Shown in pieces: positions 24,655 to 37,500 of a DNA stretch of 64,000 bases. Origin of the DNA: Coffea arabica (lineage: Eukaryota > Streptophyta > Magnoliopsida > Gentianales > Rubiaceae). The stretch lies in NCBI RefSeq assembly GCF_036785885.1, contig NC_092312.1:16572001-16636000 (forward strand). The letters are read 5' to 3'. A program made the translations under genes and the position numbers. Every line of letters starts with the position of its first letter. Positions within the stretch are counted from its first letter, which is position 1. The notes under the pieces were generated by a model that was not told the DNA's origin, ran no database searches, and was given only the letters and a program-made list of their open reading frames with translations.

Positions 24655-24965
24655 AGAAGCTGCGGAGTGAGGCCCCATCCACGATATGCACGGCGTTAAC
24701 CTTAAAATGCAGAAGCCGGTTATGGCTTAAAAGGGCAGATTCGCATCAGCAGAACCGGTGCCTTGCTCTCGAGCGGGGGATACCGCATGCCTCTCGGTTG
24801 TATGTCTTGAATTGAGATTAATCTTTTTGTTTTGTTCGTGTCAATAAATATAGGAATACATACATGTAAATATGAGGTCAATACTATCCTCTGTGTACAA
24901 ACGCTCTTTCTTGATGTGAATGAAAGGTATTACTAGAATTTTGCTCAAAAAAAAAAAAAAAAAAA
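24655..24965 (+). mobile_element. Possible retroposon 3' end with poly(A)
   Basis: A GC-richer island (GGCCCCATCCACGATATGC, then GAGCGGGGGATACCGCATGC) followed by AATGAAAGGTATTACTAGAA and a 19-base A run at 24948-24965. This layout is that of a truncated LINE or a processed transcript. I found no target duplication and no reading frame of a reverse transcriptase. Confidence 0.3.
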
Positions 24966-25730
24966 GAAAGGACCTAAGGGCAGATTCGATTGGAGTCGTC
25001 TGGGTAAGTGCATTTTCAGAGTAAGGTTATGCCTTGGTCGGACCGCAGTTGTTGGCCGGTTAGGTAATGGTCAAAAGGCATCCAACTTCGTCATCAGTAC
25101 CAAGGGTGACTCGACAATTATGGTCGGTAAGTATTTGAGAAACTGAACGATTACCCATGATTAAAAAAAATCATTATATTAAGAAAAATATCTGGCCGAG
25201 CACCGAAATCAAAATTCAGACGCAGTGTTCAAGTAGCCTACAAAACCCAAAAAATGTAAAAAAAATAAAATAAAATTAAGCCCTTCTTCTTCTTCTTCTT
25301 CTTCTTCTTTTTTTTTTTTAAAAAAAAAAAGCAAATTCAAGCCCTTCATTATTGTCTTTACTTTAACCTCTAATTTTAATACTCATGTGATACCATTCGA
25401 ACTAATCACAAACTAGGGGAGCTGCTGGAACGCCTCTACATATTCATTAACATGCAGGCGCACGCACTTACCATATAAACTCTCAGAACGTATTTTTTAA
25501 TATGTCATTTCATGTATATATATATATGCTCCATAAATTGGTGTGGAGATGTCGGCACCACAAATATTTGGTTTGGCTGCTTATCCGCCTTCGCCTGTTG
25601 TTGCTTCATCTACTGCAGAATTTGTCTGGTCCAGAAATAAGCACGACATCCATTGCTCAACCTTATCATCTAAAACTCTACCGACTTATTCTAATTTGTT
25701 TACCACGAAGATGTGATGTAAAGATTTAAG
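24966..25730. other. Spacer with (TTC)n microsatellite
   Basis: A (CTT)n tract lies at 25284-25309, followed by T and A runs. The open frame at 25502-25729 has no recognisable domain. Nothing else is seen. Confidence 0.45.
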
Positions 25731-26612
25731 GGATAATTTCAGAAACCTCTCCTAAGGTTTCTAACTATTGCACTAACTTCCTTCAGGTTTCAAAAATCAC
25801 ACTAATCTCTCTTGAGGTTAATTATCTCGTAACATTTAGACCCAATCAATACTTAAAACGTGATATTATACTAAAACAATAATATGATTTCATCATTACC
25901 CTTGATCTACTACATAATTTAATTAATTTAATATCAACCTGCACATTAAAGAAAAACACTAAAATCTGTTGTTTGTCATTATGGATCAAATCACATACAG
26001 TATCAAAAAATAGTATGCTATATTATAATTTTCACTTAATATAAGATCAAAATTACTCTATTCAGTTACATACCTATTATCAAACATGATCAGTAACAAA
26101 TAATCAAAAAATTTGCAATCAAAATATTATACAGAATAAACTTTAACATTATAAATATTCTTATCAATATATTAAGTTTAGTTGTTGAGATTTTTATAGT
26201 ATTAAAATTCGCTCTTTATAATATTTTGGTTACACAATTTTTTTATTATTTGTTGTTGATAATGTTTGACAATGGGTTGGTGATTAAAAAGAGTGATTTC
26301 GATCTTACATTAAGTGTAATATATAAAATGATATACTATTTTTTATGCCACATGTAATTTAATCTCTGATGATAAACAATAAAATCTAGTGTTTTCTTTA
26401 ATGTTTGGATTAGTATTAGATTAATTAAACAATATAGTAATGAGGGGCAATGGCGGAATCATATTATCTTGTCTCTCCTAATCTCACTATTTAATTATTA
26501 ATTGGATCTAAATGTCACAAGATAATAAATCTCAAGGGAGGTTATTATAATTTTTAAAATTTGGAGATAGCTAATGAAATAGTTAAAAACTTTAGAGGAG
26601 GTTTTTGAAAGT
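25731..26612. mobile_element. Foldback element with about 110-bp imperfect inverted termini
   Basis: The left end (from GATAATTTCAGAAACCTC) is matched in reverse by the right end (ATACTTTCAAAAACCTCCTC reversed) over roughly 110 bases, down to ACATTTAGACCC against ACATTTAGATCC. The interior is AT-rich and non-coding. A partial copy lies at about 48880-48935. No clear target duplication. Confidence 0.7.
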
Positions 26613-27640
26613 ATAAACAAAAGAAAAGATGGTAACCCTCTAATATTTTTCCTTCTCTCTCCAGTCAAGTCAAACACGTGTTGTCAATGATTAGCTACGT
26701 AAACCAAGTATACGGTGTGACGGGAAGTCAAAGGTTCAAACCTTAACTCTTACCACCTACCACTATATGTGACTTGTCAATTTTAAGTGATTTAAATTCA
26801 TACAAATGCCTAGTATATCCATCTGATTCGATGATGATTCAATTTCTATCAATTTCTAAATTGGCCTAGTTGAATCCTATCCTTTAGAATAATTTGGAGT
26901 AGAAGTAGAAGTAAATATATTATAAACAAGTGACAACTGAAAAAAGAAAAAAGAAAAAAAGCACAGAACAACTACATAAGCCGATCAAACTGCTGGCCCA
27001 TTCAGTCTTTCATTTTCATGCCCAGATTTCATTTCATTTCAGCTCCGTCCAAATCCAGACTGACACCAGCGTAAGCTTTTCTGAAGTCAACAATGATGGG
27101 CTTTGCAATATTGGTGGACCCCCACGTTCCAATTTCCACAAAATTCGTCATCTATGTATATGGTCCACGTGAGTTTGTGACTATGTGCTAGGCCACGACT
27201 TCTAGCTTTTATACCAACACCAAAGGAAAAAGGGCTAATCACATTTTATCCCTCTTAAAAAATACTCCATTTCTTAGTTTATCCCATAATTTTTAATTTT
27301 GCTCACTTAACTCCTTTTAGAACAAAATTATCCTTGCATTATTTTAACTTTTCATTTACCTTGTTTCCTTTCTTTTATTTCTTTTTTATTTAATTCTTTC
27401 TCTTTTCCACAAAAATCTTTACCTTAATGATTGAAATTAAAAAAGAGTAATTGCAGAGATCTATTTTCTCCTTAAATGATTAAAAAAATATTCAAATTAC
27501 TTTCCTAAAATACAATTTTTTAGCCTTTCAATTTTTTCAATTTTGAATTTTTCTCTTCCCTTTATAGTTTCTCATTTTATTCTCAAAAAAATATCATAAG
27601 ATAAAATGAAATTTCTATTCGGAAGGATGAAAGAGAGAAG
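26613..27640. other. AT-rich spacer
   Basis: Contains a B-box-like GGTTCAAACC near 26732 without a matching head or tail, and pyrimidine-rich and purine-rich tracts around 27350-27670. I see no gene or bounded element. Confidence 0.4.
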
Positions 27641-27649
27641 AAAAAGAAA

Positions 27650-27990
27650 AAGAAATTAAAGAAAGGAAAATAATTTTATTCCTTCACAAACATCATGTTT
27701 TAATTCTTTTTTATTTTATTAAGATCCAAAAACTATTAATTGAATAATACACAAAATTTAACAAATTCAAAATATCAAAATGCATAAAAAATGAGATCTT
27801 TTATGAATTTTCTACTGTATTTTTTAATTTTCTATTATATATTGCTTTTTTGAAACTGTTATATTTATTTTTTACTTAATTAATAGTTAAGAAAATAAAA
27901 AAAATTAAAATATGATATTTATAAAGAAAAACTAGTAATATAATAAAAAATGGAATAGAAGGTGACACAGAATATGAGATAGAATATTCA
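27650..27990 (+). mobile_element. Foldback MITE, copy A
   Basis: Both ends carry inverted CAAACATCATGTTTTAATTC-like and AAAATATGATATTTATAAAG sequence. The whole element aligns to the reverse complement of 30490-30840, including the inner words AAATGCATAAAAAATGAG and ACTATTAATTGA. The interior is non-coding. Confidence 0.7.
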
Positions 27991-28980
27991 TTGTGCAGTT
28001 CTTCGCTGTGACTAAAGGAGTTGGAGTCCACACAAGAAACGTCAGAGGTTTACTCGTCAATGTGAGCAATAGTCTAAACTGATGAGTGATGACCATCATA
28101 AAAAATTATTCTTCCTTTTGGAAATATTTGTTGGAAATATTTGAAAAAGAGTATGTATATATATATATGTGTGTGTGTGTGCGCCTTTTGACGCAATTGT
28201 TGACTGGCTTTAATGGAGGTAGACGTTTGAGTTTGCGTATGAGAATACATTCGATTCATACGTACACACCAGAGATTCCGTATGCTGCAGCCTGCATGTG
28301 AAGCTAAATTTTGAAACGGAAGTTTCAAAAAAGAAAAAAGAAAAAAAACAAAAAACTTGCGCTACTTACTACTGACTTTTTAAAGATAGAGAGACAGGAT
28401 GACTTCTTTAAAAATAATTTGTGCCAACTTCAACGATTATCTGCCCAAGATTCTTTCTTACATTATATATGTATATATAGACATGTTCATCCAAACTTCC
28501 CTCTATAATAATTGTCAACAGCGTTGGACAGATGTGTAAGCTAAGTTTGCCTCCGTGTTTGGACAGATGTATAAATGGATCTTTTAATTATAATTAAAGA
28601 AAAAAAAGCCGCCGGATAACGGATCATCTGCTTGCACCAGCAGAAAAAGAAAGGGGGGAGGGAGGATATAACAGTTGCTCATAGCTGGATTGTTCGATCC
28701 CTGATTATGTTGGTTGATTAAAACACCAATCTGTGCAATTGTAAATAATTAAGCGACAAACATCTTTGACCCCTCATTCCAAGAGGAGCTGTCGGAGAAC
28801 GTAACAGAGAGAGAATGCTGTCCAGTGATGATTTGTGGAAATCATCAGTGACTGGCAAAATAAACCACAGTAGAAGAGAACAATTATTAGGCCGCCGGCC
28901 GGCGTTCTTGGTTTCTTGTAGGGTTTGAATATGCGGAGTAGTAATTCAAAACATTCATCCGGACGTTTGTAAATTGACAT
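27991..28980. other. Spacer with short TA/TG repeat
   Basis: A (TA)n(TG)n tract is at 28153-28180. No coding or element signature beyond that. Confidence 0.4.
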
Positions 28981-28988
28981 CTAAAGAG

Positions 28989-30054
28989 CAATGTTTTAAA
29001 AACCGGACCGTTAATCGAACCGGTGAAGTGAAAGGGTCGATATTCAACCGGTCGGATCGGTTCAATCTCGGTTCAATGAATTTTTAAAAAAATAATTTAT
29101 ATAAATATATATGTGCACAAAATAAGACATGTAATGGATAATTTAATACTTTATATGATGAAAAGTTTACTATTTTGGAATAACTTGGATTTTTAAAAAT
29201 AAATTTTTTAAATTATAAGTTAAAACAAATAAATTTCATCTCAATTTCAATTATATCTACCAAAAAAATCTTAAATATAATCCAAAAATATCACAATATT
29301 TGAAATTATACAAAATTCACGTCTATGAGAATTTAGACATTGTGAACTTAAATTTTAATTTACATTTTGGAATTTAAATTTACAATTTAAAAAAGGAAGT
29401 TTGGAGTTCGAAAAAAATCAAGAGAATTGAAAATAGAAATGCAAATTTGATAAGAAACAAAAAATGAGATAAAAGTGAGTGATTGTGGTATTAAATAAAT
29501 TGGGTTAAAGAAAAATAATTCTTTTTTAACTTTTTAAAATTTAATGGACAAAAACAAAATTAAAATATGGAAGAAAACATCAATAAATTAAAAATAAAGA
29601 GGTTTGATTAAAAAATGAGTGGCAAAAGAAAAGATGATAGAGAGAGAGAGAGAGTGTGTGTGTGTGTGTGTGTGTATGTGTTGAAGATTAAAAAGAAAGA
29701 GTCATGAAATGATGATATTTTGTAAAAAAAATGGAACAAAAGAAATATGAGTGTTTGTTTTATATAAATAAGTTATCAAAAAAAACTAATAAGATGTGAT
29801 AGTGCAACGGTTACTACATTGATCTTCTATTACAAAGGTCTTGAGTTCGAATCTTGGTAACTACATTTTGCAAAAAAAAAAAAAAAGGAAAACTCAAAAA
29901 CCGGAAATAACCGGTTCAAATCCGGTTCAGCGGTTTCACGGTCTGACCGGTTTCTTGACAAAGTCAAACCTGGCATTGAATCGGATCGGAGCCATGGCCG
30001 ATTCGCGGTTCAACCGGTCGAACCGGCCGATCTGGTTCGGTTTTCAAAACACTG
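28989..30054 (+). mobile_element. hAT-like MITE with CCGG-rich termini and internal tRNA-like segment (copy 2)
   Basis: Termini CAATGTTTTAAAAACCGG and, reversed, CAGTGTTTTGAAAACCGA are inverted repeats. An exact 8-bp target duplication, CTAAAGAG, occupies 28981-28988 and 30055-30062. CCGGTT/AACCGG words extend about 80-130 bp into each end, as in copy 1. A tRNA-like stretch on the plus strand, about 29798-29865, contains ACAAAGGTCTTGAGTTCGAA. A GA/GT microsatellite lies at 29637-29674. No transposase. Confidence 0.87.
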
Positions 30055-30489
30055 CTAAAGAGGGGGGGAGAAGAAAAAGGAAATGGCCAATCCCCGTACA
30101 GATTATAGGGAGGGACGTTCTGCAAGGACAATTATGAACTATATATCCATTCTGCATTAACAAGTATGCAGTACCATTTTGATGATTAGTTCTGAGGACG
30201 TACGTGGGAAATTTGCCCGAGTTAATGATTGGAAGGCCTGCTTGATCCTGAGCACTTCACTGCATGTTTGTGGGCATATAATAATATTATTTACACCCTG
30301 TACGTTTGGTATTATGTAGGGATAATGTAGTCAGGTAGAAGACAAAACGTAGCTCAATTTGGTGACTATTAGAACGTCAATGATCAATGAAGAATAATCC
30401 AGGGATACCAGGTTTAAATTTCAAGCCCAGCTTCTAAATTATGAACGAGTGCTAATTACGAGAATCAAGTTTGACGTATCTTTTAGTTC
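30055..30489. other. Spacer between two elements
   Basis: Begins with the right target duplication of the preceding element. No gene or repeat recognised. Confidence 0.4.
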
Positions 30490-30840
30490 GCAACGAATTT
30501 TCTATCTCACTCTCTGTCCCATTTTTTATTACATTACTATTTCTCTTTCATAAATATCATATTTTAGTTCTTTTTTGTTTTCTTAAAATTCAATAACCAT
30601 TAATTAAATAAAAAATTCATACAACAGTCTCAAAAAAGTAATATATTATAGAAAATTAATAAAATTCATTAAAAAACTCATTTTTTTATGCATTTTGATT
30701 TTTTCAATTCGTTAAATTTTATGTATATTACTCAATTAATAGTTATTGGATCTTAAAGAAATCAAAAAAATAAAATATGATATTTATGAAGGAAAAATAA
30801 CAATATAAAAAAAAATGGGACAGAAATTGATACAGTGATT
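30490..30840 (-). mobile_element. Foldback MITE, copy B
   Basis: Inverted termini of about 55 bp: CTGTCCCATTTTTTATTACA on the left faces AAAATGGGACAGAAATTGA on the right, and ATAAATATCATATTTTA faces TAAAATATGATATTTATG. The complete element aligns in reverse to 27650-27990, about 2.5 kb away. Such a pair in opposite orientation could form a long intrastrand hairpin. Confidence 0.78.
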
Positions 30841-33800
30841 AGGACAAATAGTCACAAGGTTGCCCTACCTCACACCATATAGATATGCACGTTGCCTATA
30901 ATATAATATTGGGCAACGATGAATTTTAGCAGCAGCCTTGCTGCAGGTCTTGCATGATCTGTAGCCCATAACCAAGCAAATAATAATAATAGTTTTTCTT
31001 TTGGCAATAATAACATGATTCTAAGTCCCAAGTCGTAAAAGGATTAGACTTGCATCGCCCATATCATTCTCTGGCTTCTTACACAAAAATGTAATTCGTG
31101 GGGTCATGGACTCAAAATGTCTTCATTATATATCTAATTTAATTGCCCCGTAGTCTCTGCAAGTGCCGACTCCACAGTAGAGTGTGACGTACATATGTTA
31201 ATGTTAATTTATTGGTTGTTTCATGTGGAAAAAGAAAAAAGAAAAAGATGAAGTACTAATCATTGTAGCTTTCATACCATGGTATTTAAAAGAAAACGTC
31301 CATATCTAGTTTCTGCTGTGGGTTCCAGGAGGTAAATTTAGAAAAAACAATTCTGCTAGGGGTGCTTTCCGGGGTTAGTGGGGGTTAGTTAACTTTTAGT
31401 AGCAGGGCATTTGTCCATGTGGAGGGTTCTTTCCCACATCGGTACTGGGAGGGGGGGTTGGGAATGGGTAGATAAGTTTCCTGGACGCTTTCAAAAGTTG
31501 CCGACTTTTAAAGGTTGCTCAAGACCTAAAAAGGTTGCTCGGGACCTAAGCTTATCTTGTCGAATTCTTGAGTTTTCCATAAGAAAATGTTAGAAAAAAA
31601 AAAAGTTGCAAAATAGTCCATTTCACGTGCCATCAAAATCTGAATTCGGACTGAATTCATCCATCGATCGAGTTTGACCCAATTGCACGGGTCTCCTTCA
31701 ACAATGACCGCTGGCATTTTGGCAGGCAACTTTTAATTATTGTTTGTTGAATGCCAGTCGATCATTGAAGAAGAACATAACATGTATGATATATGGGCCT
31801 CAATTTTCGGGGATTTGATGGTTGACGACAGGGTCACAAGATGCCCTTCATTTGCCCACTCGTACGTTAGCCACAATAATGCACCTATTCTCTTGTTAAT
31901 AGGATGGCCGCGTCAGGTCTCCGTCAAGTTAGACTTTGCATCCTTGCTGACCGGACTTCAACGTCTCTTGTATTCTTGAACAATTTTCCGATCACTACCG
32001 TCTCATAACTTAATTGCTACTTGATCTGATTTACAAACATGGTTCAAAGTCGCAATCGTGGCCGCGAAGGTCGCTCGGACTATTTCACATCGGTTTCAAC
32101 ATATTGGTCACGATCTCGACGAGACGCAAATTTTTAAAACATTTAATATTTTAAAAATCATTAAAAAAATGATAAGCAAAAATAATAAAAATTCAACTTG
32201 ACTCGCAATGATTCGATACGATTCGGCCGTTTTTAATCTGTCTCGACCAGATTCTCGACGATCCGAAACGCTACCGATTGATTAGTAAGACTAGTAATTG
32301 GGGATGAAACTCGTGATCACAATTCACTGTACAATAAAATTAACCATCACATAATGGCATCTGGACTAACTAATAAATAGTAATGCTTGGTTTAGTTATT
32401 TTCTAACAAAATGTCTGTCTCAAAATGCATTTGTTCTTTTTCTTTTTCTGGGTAAAAGCCTGGATGCATCCGAAGTAGAATTAGGGCACCCTGGGAGTCA
32501 AAGACGACTCCTCAATAGTGCCAAGTGGCAACTACTTTGGGCGTAGACTAGACCACCTTAGGAGTGGGACAGAGGACCATACGGCTTTTCCTAATTCTTC
32601 TCCATTCAGTCGCCAGCTTAACAATTTTGGAACTTGTCCCAGTGGACTGGAGCACCGTAGGTCTAATATTGTCTAGCCATATTGGTCAGGCAAGCAAATG
32701 AACCTAGCCTTACTACTAAACACTAGCCATAACATTGAATGAATGAATGAATGTGGTCATTCCATTTTTGTTAATTCTCATGGTAAGATTCTAAATATAT
32801 TTAGTTTCATGAATATTTTATTTCCAATCAAATATCAATCAAACTTGTTTCCATGACATATTACCAACTACCAAATAGGATATTACATTCCCAATTCAAC
32901 CTTGTTTTCTCCAGAACAACGCTACTAAAGTTAAGTATGAGATTTACATATCCTAAATATGAAACTAAATCCCAATTCTTTGCGGGGCGAATCGACAACA
33001 CGCGCACAGGTAAGTTTGAGGAGGAGAGTGAGCAAACTTTCGGAAGAGAGACAGAGGGACGAGAAGGATCTTTGAAATCAAATAATAATCCGCGATTACA
33101 ACGTAAATAAGCCCTCTTTCATTATTTCAATGTCTCTCATGATTTTATATGAAGATTGACAATGACCCTAAAGTAGAGCATGAATTTTTTTAAACACAAC
33201 TTGCTAGATGTTAATTATACTAAAAGGGACCGCAGGCTATTAACTACGTGATTGTTAAATCGATCCATGTTTTCATTCATGGTTTGCCATAGTCGAGTAC
33301 CTAGTTATTAAAAAGTCCAATTCTATTTCATGCCATGAGCTCACGTCCCGAGTTAGTCACTGGTCAATAGTCTTGATGTCTCCCAAGTGGCTTTTATTTT
33401 TCCATAGACAAAAGAAACACACGCACACTTAATTTAACACGAACGCAGAGGAAACATCGAACACACCGGCCCAAACGAGCAATCTAAGATGGGACTCACA
33501 AGGAACATCCATCCACGAGGAACACACTTAATTTTTCCCAAGTGGCTTTTATGCAGTAGACCGTTTGTTGCCTCCGTAAATAATAAGATATATAATAACG
33601 ATTGATGATGTGACGTCTTGTATTTTAGAGAGTTAATTAATATTCTTTGAAATTTAACGGTTGTTGCGCTTTTGGGCAAAGTGCAGGCTTGGAGCGTAAC
33701 ACTAGGTGGAGATCAAAGTATGATTATGCTTATGGTCTAAATTTGGTTTTTTTTTTTTCTTCTGTTTTAGAGAGTCGGGGAAAAATTATGACGCCCACGA

Positions 33801-34252
33801 CCTCAGCACAAGTACTTGATGTACGCAACTATACGTTTCTTTTAAAAATAAGTTTCCCCTTTGCTGGCATGAATTAGAGAAATCTTCTTTTGACAATTGG
33901 AAGACATGTATATATTTTGTCATTCCACAACAAAATTGCTCTGGCATTAAATTACGAGCTATGGAAATGTCACTTATGCAACCCTTTGGGCTTGGACATT
34001 AGAATCGCGAGTTTAGACAAATCCAGCTACCATGGAACAAGGGAATGATATACCCCACAAAAAAAAAGGTGAAAAATAAAGAAAAAAATAAATGCATAAT
34101 TATAATGAGTACCCTAGAGAAATGCGCACCCCACACCCCCCCCCCCCCAACAAAAAAAAAAACTCTGTACTTCTCTCTAAGTATTCCTCTTTTTTTTTTT
34201 TTTTGGGAGGCCCGGAAAAAAACCCGACCTTCCTGTGCTGAAAGCTGCAGAT
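30841..34252. other. Gene-poor spacer upstream of the kinase gene
   Basis: About 3.4 kb with several short unrelated open frames, none with a recognised domain. A region at 32040-32290 with GATCTCGACGAGACG and GTCTCGACCAGATTCTCG words may be an old element, but its ends are not visible. About 32450-32660 is GC-richer and bordered by a T-rich tract, compatible with a minus-strand retroposon. A C run lies near 34137. Confidence 0.4.
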
Positions 34253-34528
34253 GACGGCTTTTAAAGCCCAGATATAAACTTCTGGAGTAATTTGGGCCCA
34301 ATAGATCTGCCACGGATGGTTCGTTTTCTTAATGCTCCAAGTCGAGTCACTCTTTGAGTCATATGAAGCAAGCCTGCATCAGCAATGAAGAAATCGTGAC
34401 CGACAGCGTTTAAAGCCCAGGCTGCCGCGTATACTTCTGTTTTCTCGATGGGTCCAAGGCTCTAAGCCGAGTCACTCTTTCAGTCAATATTGCCGCGAGG
34501 CTGCATCAGTAGTAGTGGAGAAATCGTA
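34253..34528 (+). promoter_or_regulatory. Diverged tandem duplication in the promoter/5' UTR of the kinase gene
   Basis: Copy 1 (34253-34399) and copy 2 (34402-34528) share TTTAAAGCCCAG, TATAAACTTCTG/TATACTTCTG, GCTCCAAGTCGAGTCACTCT / GCTCTAAGCCGAGTCACTCT, GCTGCATCAG and GAGAAATCGT-type blocks in the same order. Copy 1 holds TGAGTCA, the core of GCN4-type bZIP sites. The second copy ends two bases before the ATG, so at least part must be 5' UTR. Confidence 0.7.
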
Positions 34529-34529
34529 A

Positions 34530-37500
34530 ATGGAGGGTAACAAATTTCAGCGTATTTCTCATCAGCAATCAGAACCTACTCGGCGGGGTCTTCTTAAATC
34601 GGTAAGCTTTCTTGATATTCTTTTTTTTCCCCTCTTTTTCATGAGAACATGAAATCGGATGACTTTGTTGTTTGATGGAAGTAAGCAAAATCTTGAACCA
34701 CGACTGCTGCCAGTCTTGGCTTTGTCTTGCGCGTTCGTATTACAATGTAATAATTCTTCCAGGATTTGGCTGCAAAGGATGGGGAGGGAGAGGCAGTAGT
34801 GATAGGTGGTATGGTGTTGGACATAAATGCCACCCCTTCTGTACCTGCCAAACCCAGGACTACTACCCCGGGAAAGGTATGAATAATGTCCTTTCTATTT
34901 CTATCCAAATTTACCTGTGTTTTTTTATTTTAGTTTTGTGGTTGTAGTTCTCTTCTTCAAATTCCGTTTGAGAGGCTGCTGGCGATGTTATTGTCTTCAC
35001 TGATTGGAGGAGTAGCATGTTATTGTCTTCACTGCTGGTATATCAATACTTGTAAAGATGACATTAAGTTTATTGGAATGTCTGTTTGTTGAGTTCTGAA
35101 GTGGTATGGTGCTCTACAACAGCCAAGTTAGGTTTTTGAATTTTTTTTTTTTTTTGGGTAGTTTTCAACTTCTGAAACGCAATCAAATGTTGTCTAATAT
35201 GTTTTTGCGTCATTGTCATATCACTTCATCTTTTATAGCCGCTTTTTCAGCATTCACCTATATATTCCCCGATGATACCGAGTTGGACCAGAGTTCTCAT
35301 GTTATTGACAATTCTCCCATATTTTCGACTTTACAATATCTGATATTCGTCATCCAGGTCCGTTATGCATTAGGTGGTGTAGCAAGGAATGTTGCTGAGT
35401 GCATGTCCAAGCTTGGAACAAAGCCCTATATGATAAGTGCTGTTGGACTTGACATGGCAGGTATAAGTCCTGGGTGGTATTCCTTATTGGAATTCGCATT
35501 ACCTCTCTTTGTGATCCACCTCTTGTCAATCACTGTCAGAATTGCATCAATGCAGTTTCGTGCATAATTTGTTGTTCTTCTCTGACTAAAAGTTACAGTA
35601 CTGCTCAGTTCCTGGATTTTTAAAGTCTAGACACTTAAACATGAGACAGCATGACGAGCATGTCTACAATGACAAACTCATCAATCAAGTTGTGCATTTG
35701 ATTTAATTGTTTCTCTATGCAAATTTTATCTTCTGTTCGGTATTGGCACTAATCTCTGTGTCTACCTCTGGGTCTACTTGAGATATGCCTTTTTGCACTA
35801 TGAATTTACTGGAATATGTCATTCTTTAATGCATGAGAGGAAATGCATTTCCTAATTATAGTGGAGTAATGGAGTTAACAATTAGCTGGGATTCATTCTT
35901 CTTCCGTTGCAAATGACAAAAGTTTTGCTCTTGTTAATAGGAAATTTGCTGTTGGAACAATGGAAATCAGCTGAATTATCCACAGAAGGTAGGGTCCTTT
36001 ATGCTTCTGATCTATAATATTTCTTTTGCAATGGTTATCTCTGCTTCTGATAGAACAATATCTGGAGGGATTTAGATAGAGAAACTGATCCCACCACCAG
36101 TGAGAAGTTAAACCTTTACTTCTAGTCCCATTATTTCACCCTGAAGAACATTGGCATTCATCTGCTCCTTTTTCTCCAACAAATACCAGAGGGAAAATTC
36201 CATACTCTTCTAAGAGTGCCATTTCCATCCTCCTTGTTCCTATTTTGGCACTGATACCGAAGAAACGACCAAAGCTAAACCCGTTTATGATGTGTGTGGG
36301 AAAGCTCCTTTGAATTTATACGTTTTTTTTTTTTTTTTGCCTCTCAGAGAGCACTTCAACCATGAAGTAGTTTGACCTATTTGTCTTGGATACAACAGCA
36401 TGTTCCGTTTGGCTGCTTTGCCTCTATAATATTTCTGAATCTGCCTGCCATTTTCAATAGGAAGTTGGAATGTTTATTACTTATAAGGACTAATTAAACT
36501 TTTGAAAGAAAGATTGGTTTGGAAAATTGGGTGAATCTTGCGACTTAGATCAATTACATGTGTCCATATAAGATGCTGCCTTTGACTGCTTTTATGTTTT
36601 GTTGAACGTATTGGTGATTCATTCACTAGTCATGCCATAGCTGGAAGCCCTTATTAATAGTAACGGGAGGGCATTTTAACTTTGCAACAAGTAGAAATAA
36701 TCTATTTTTTGTCCATGCTTTCAGATGTAGATTTCATACTTGTGATTGTGGTTATTCTTTTCTTGTATGTGGATTAATAAGAACTTAATAGTTAGAAAGA
36801 TGGTCCTGTCCTGTGAATCTGACTTTCGCAACTGATTTTTAGGCATCCAAAGGCATCAAGATATTGAGACAGCTGTTGTGTGCAACATCTTTGATGGTAA
36901 AGGAGAGTTGGCTGCTGCTGTTGCTAGTGTGGATGCAATTGTGAGTTCTGTAAAAAATTAAAATAGCTAAATTTCATGGTTAAAAAAAATGTCGACTCTT
37001 GCTTTCAAAGAAAAAAAAAGCCTACTCTTTAGAAGTTTGTTCGATATGTCAAAACAGGAGAAATTTCTCACTCCTGAATGGGTTTGGAAGTTCAGTTGGA
37101 AAATACGTTCTTCTCCAGTGTTGATGGTTGATGCAAACTTAAGTTCTCCAACTTTGGAAGCAGCTTGTCAATGTAAGTCTCTGTTTCCATCATTGCAGTT
37201 TAATGCACTAGTGTGGTTGTTTGGCTAGTGGTGATTTGGGTTGGAGAGAGGAACCTGCCCTTTTTAGGGTGATTATACGGTAGCATGACTTGTTTCCTTG
37301 CTTGTAAATAAGCATTCACTAAATGAAAGAGAGTAACATGGTTATACATGGAATGGAAGCCAACAAGGGTAGGGAGAAGGGAAGAGCTTAAGTTTTCCAT
37401 TTTCTGTTAAATAAGAAGAGAGATTGCACACAAAAATGCAAAACGTGTGTTACACTAAAAGCCAGGTTATCAAAGTATGCTTAGAAGTAGGCACCAAGTT

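Noticed and set aside
26700-26760. tRNA- or SINE-like B box GGTTCAAACC
   Set aside because: No A box at proper spacing, no A tail and no target duplication were found.
32450-32660. GC-richer block bordered by a T-rich tract, as a minus-strand SINE
   Set aside because: No Pol III boxes and no flanking direct repeats, so kept only as a remark in the spacer entry.
34045-34313. Facing ORFs around the C run near 34137
   Set aside because: They consist mostly of homopolymer tracts translated as Lys/Pro/Phe.
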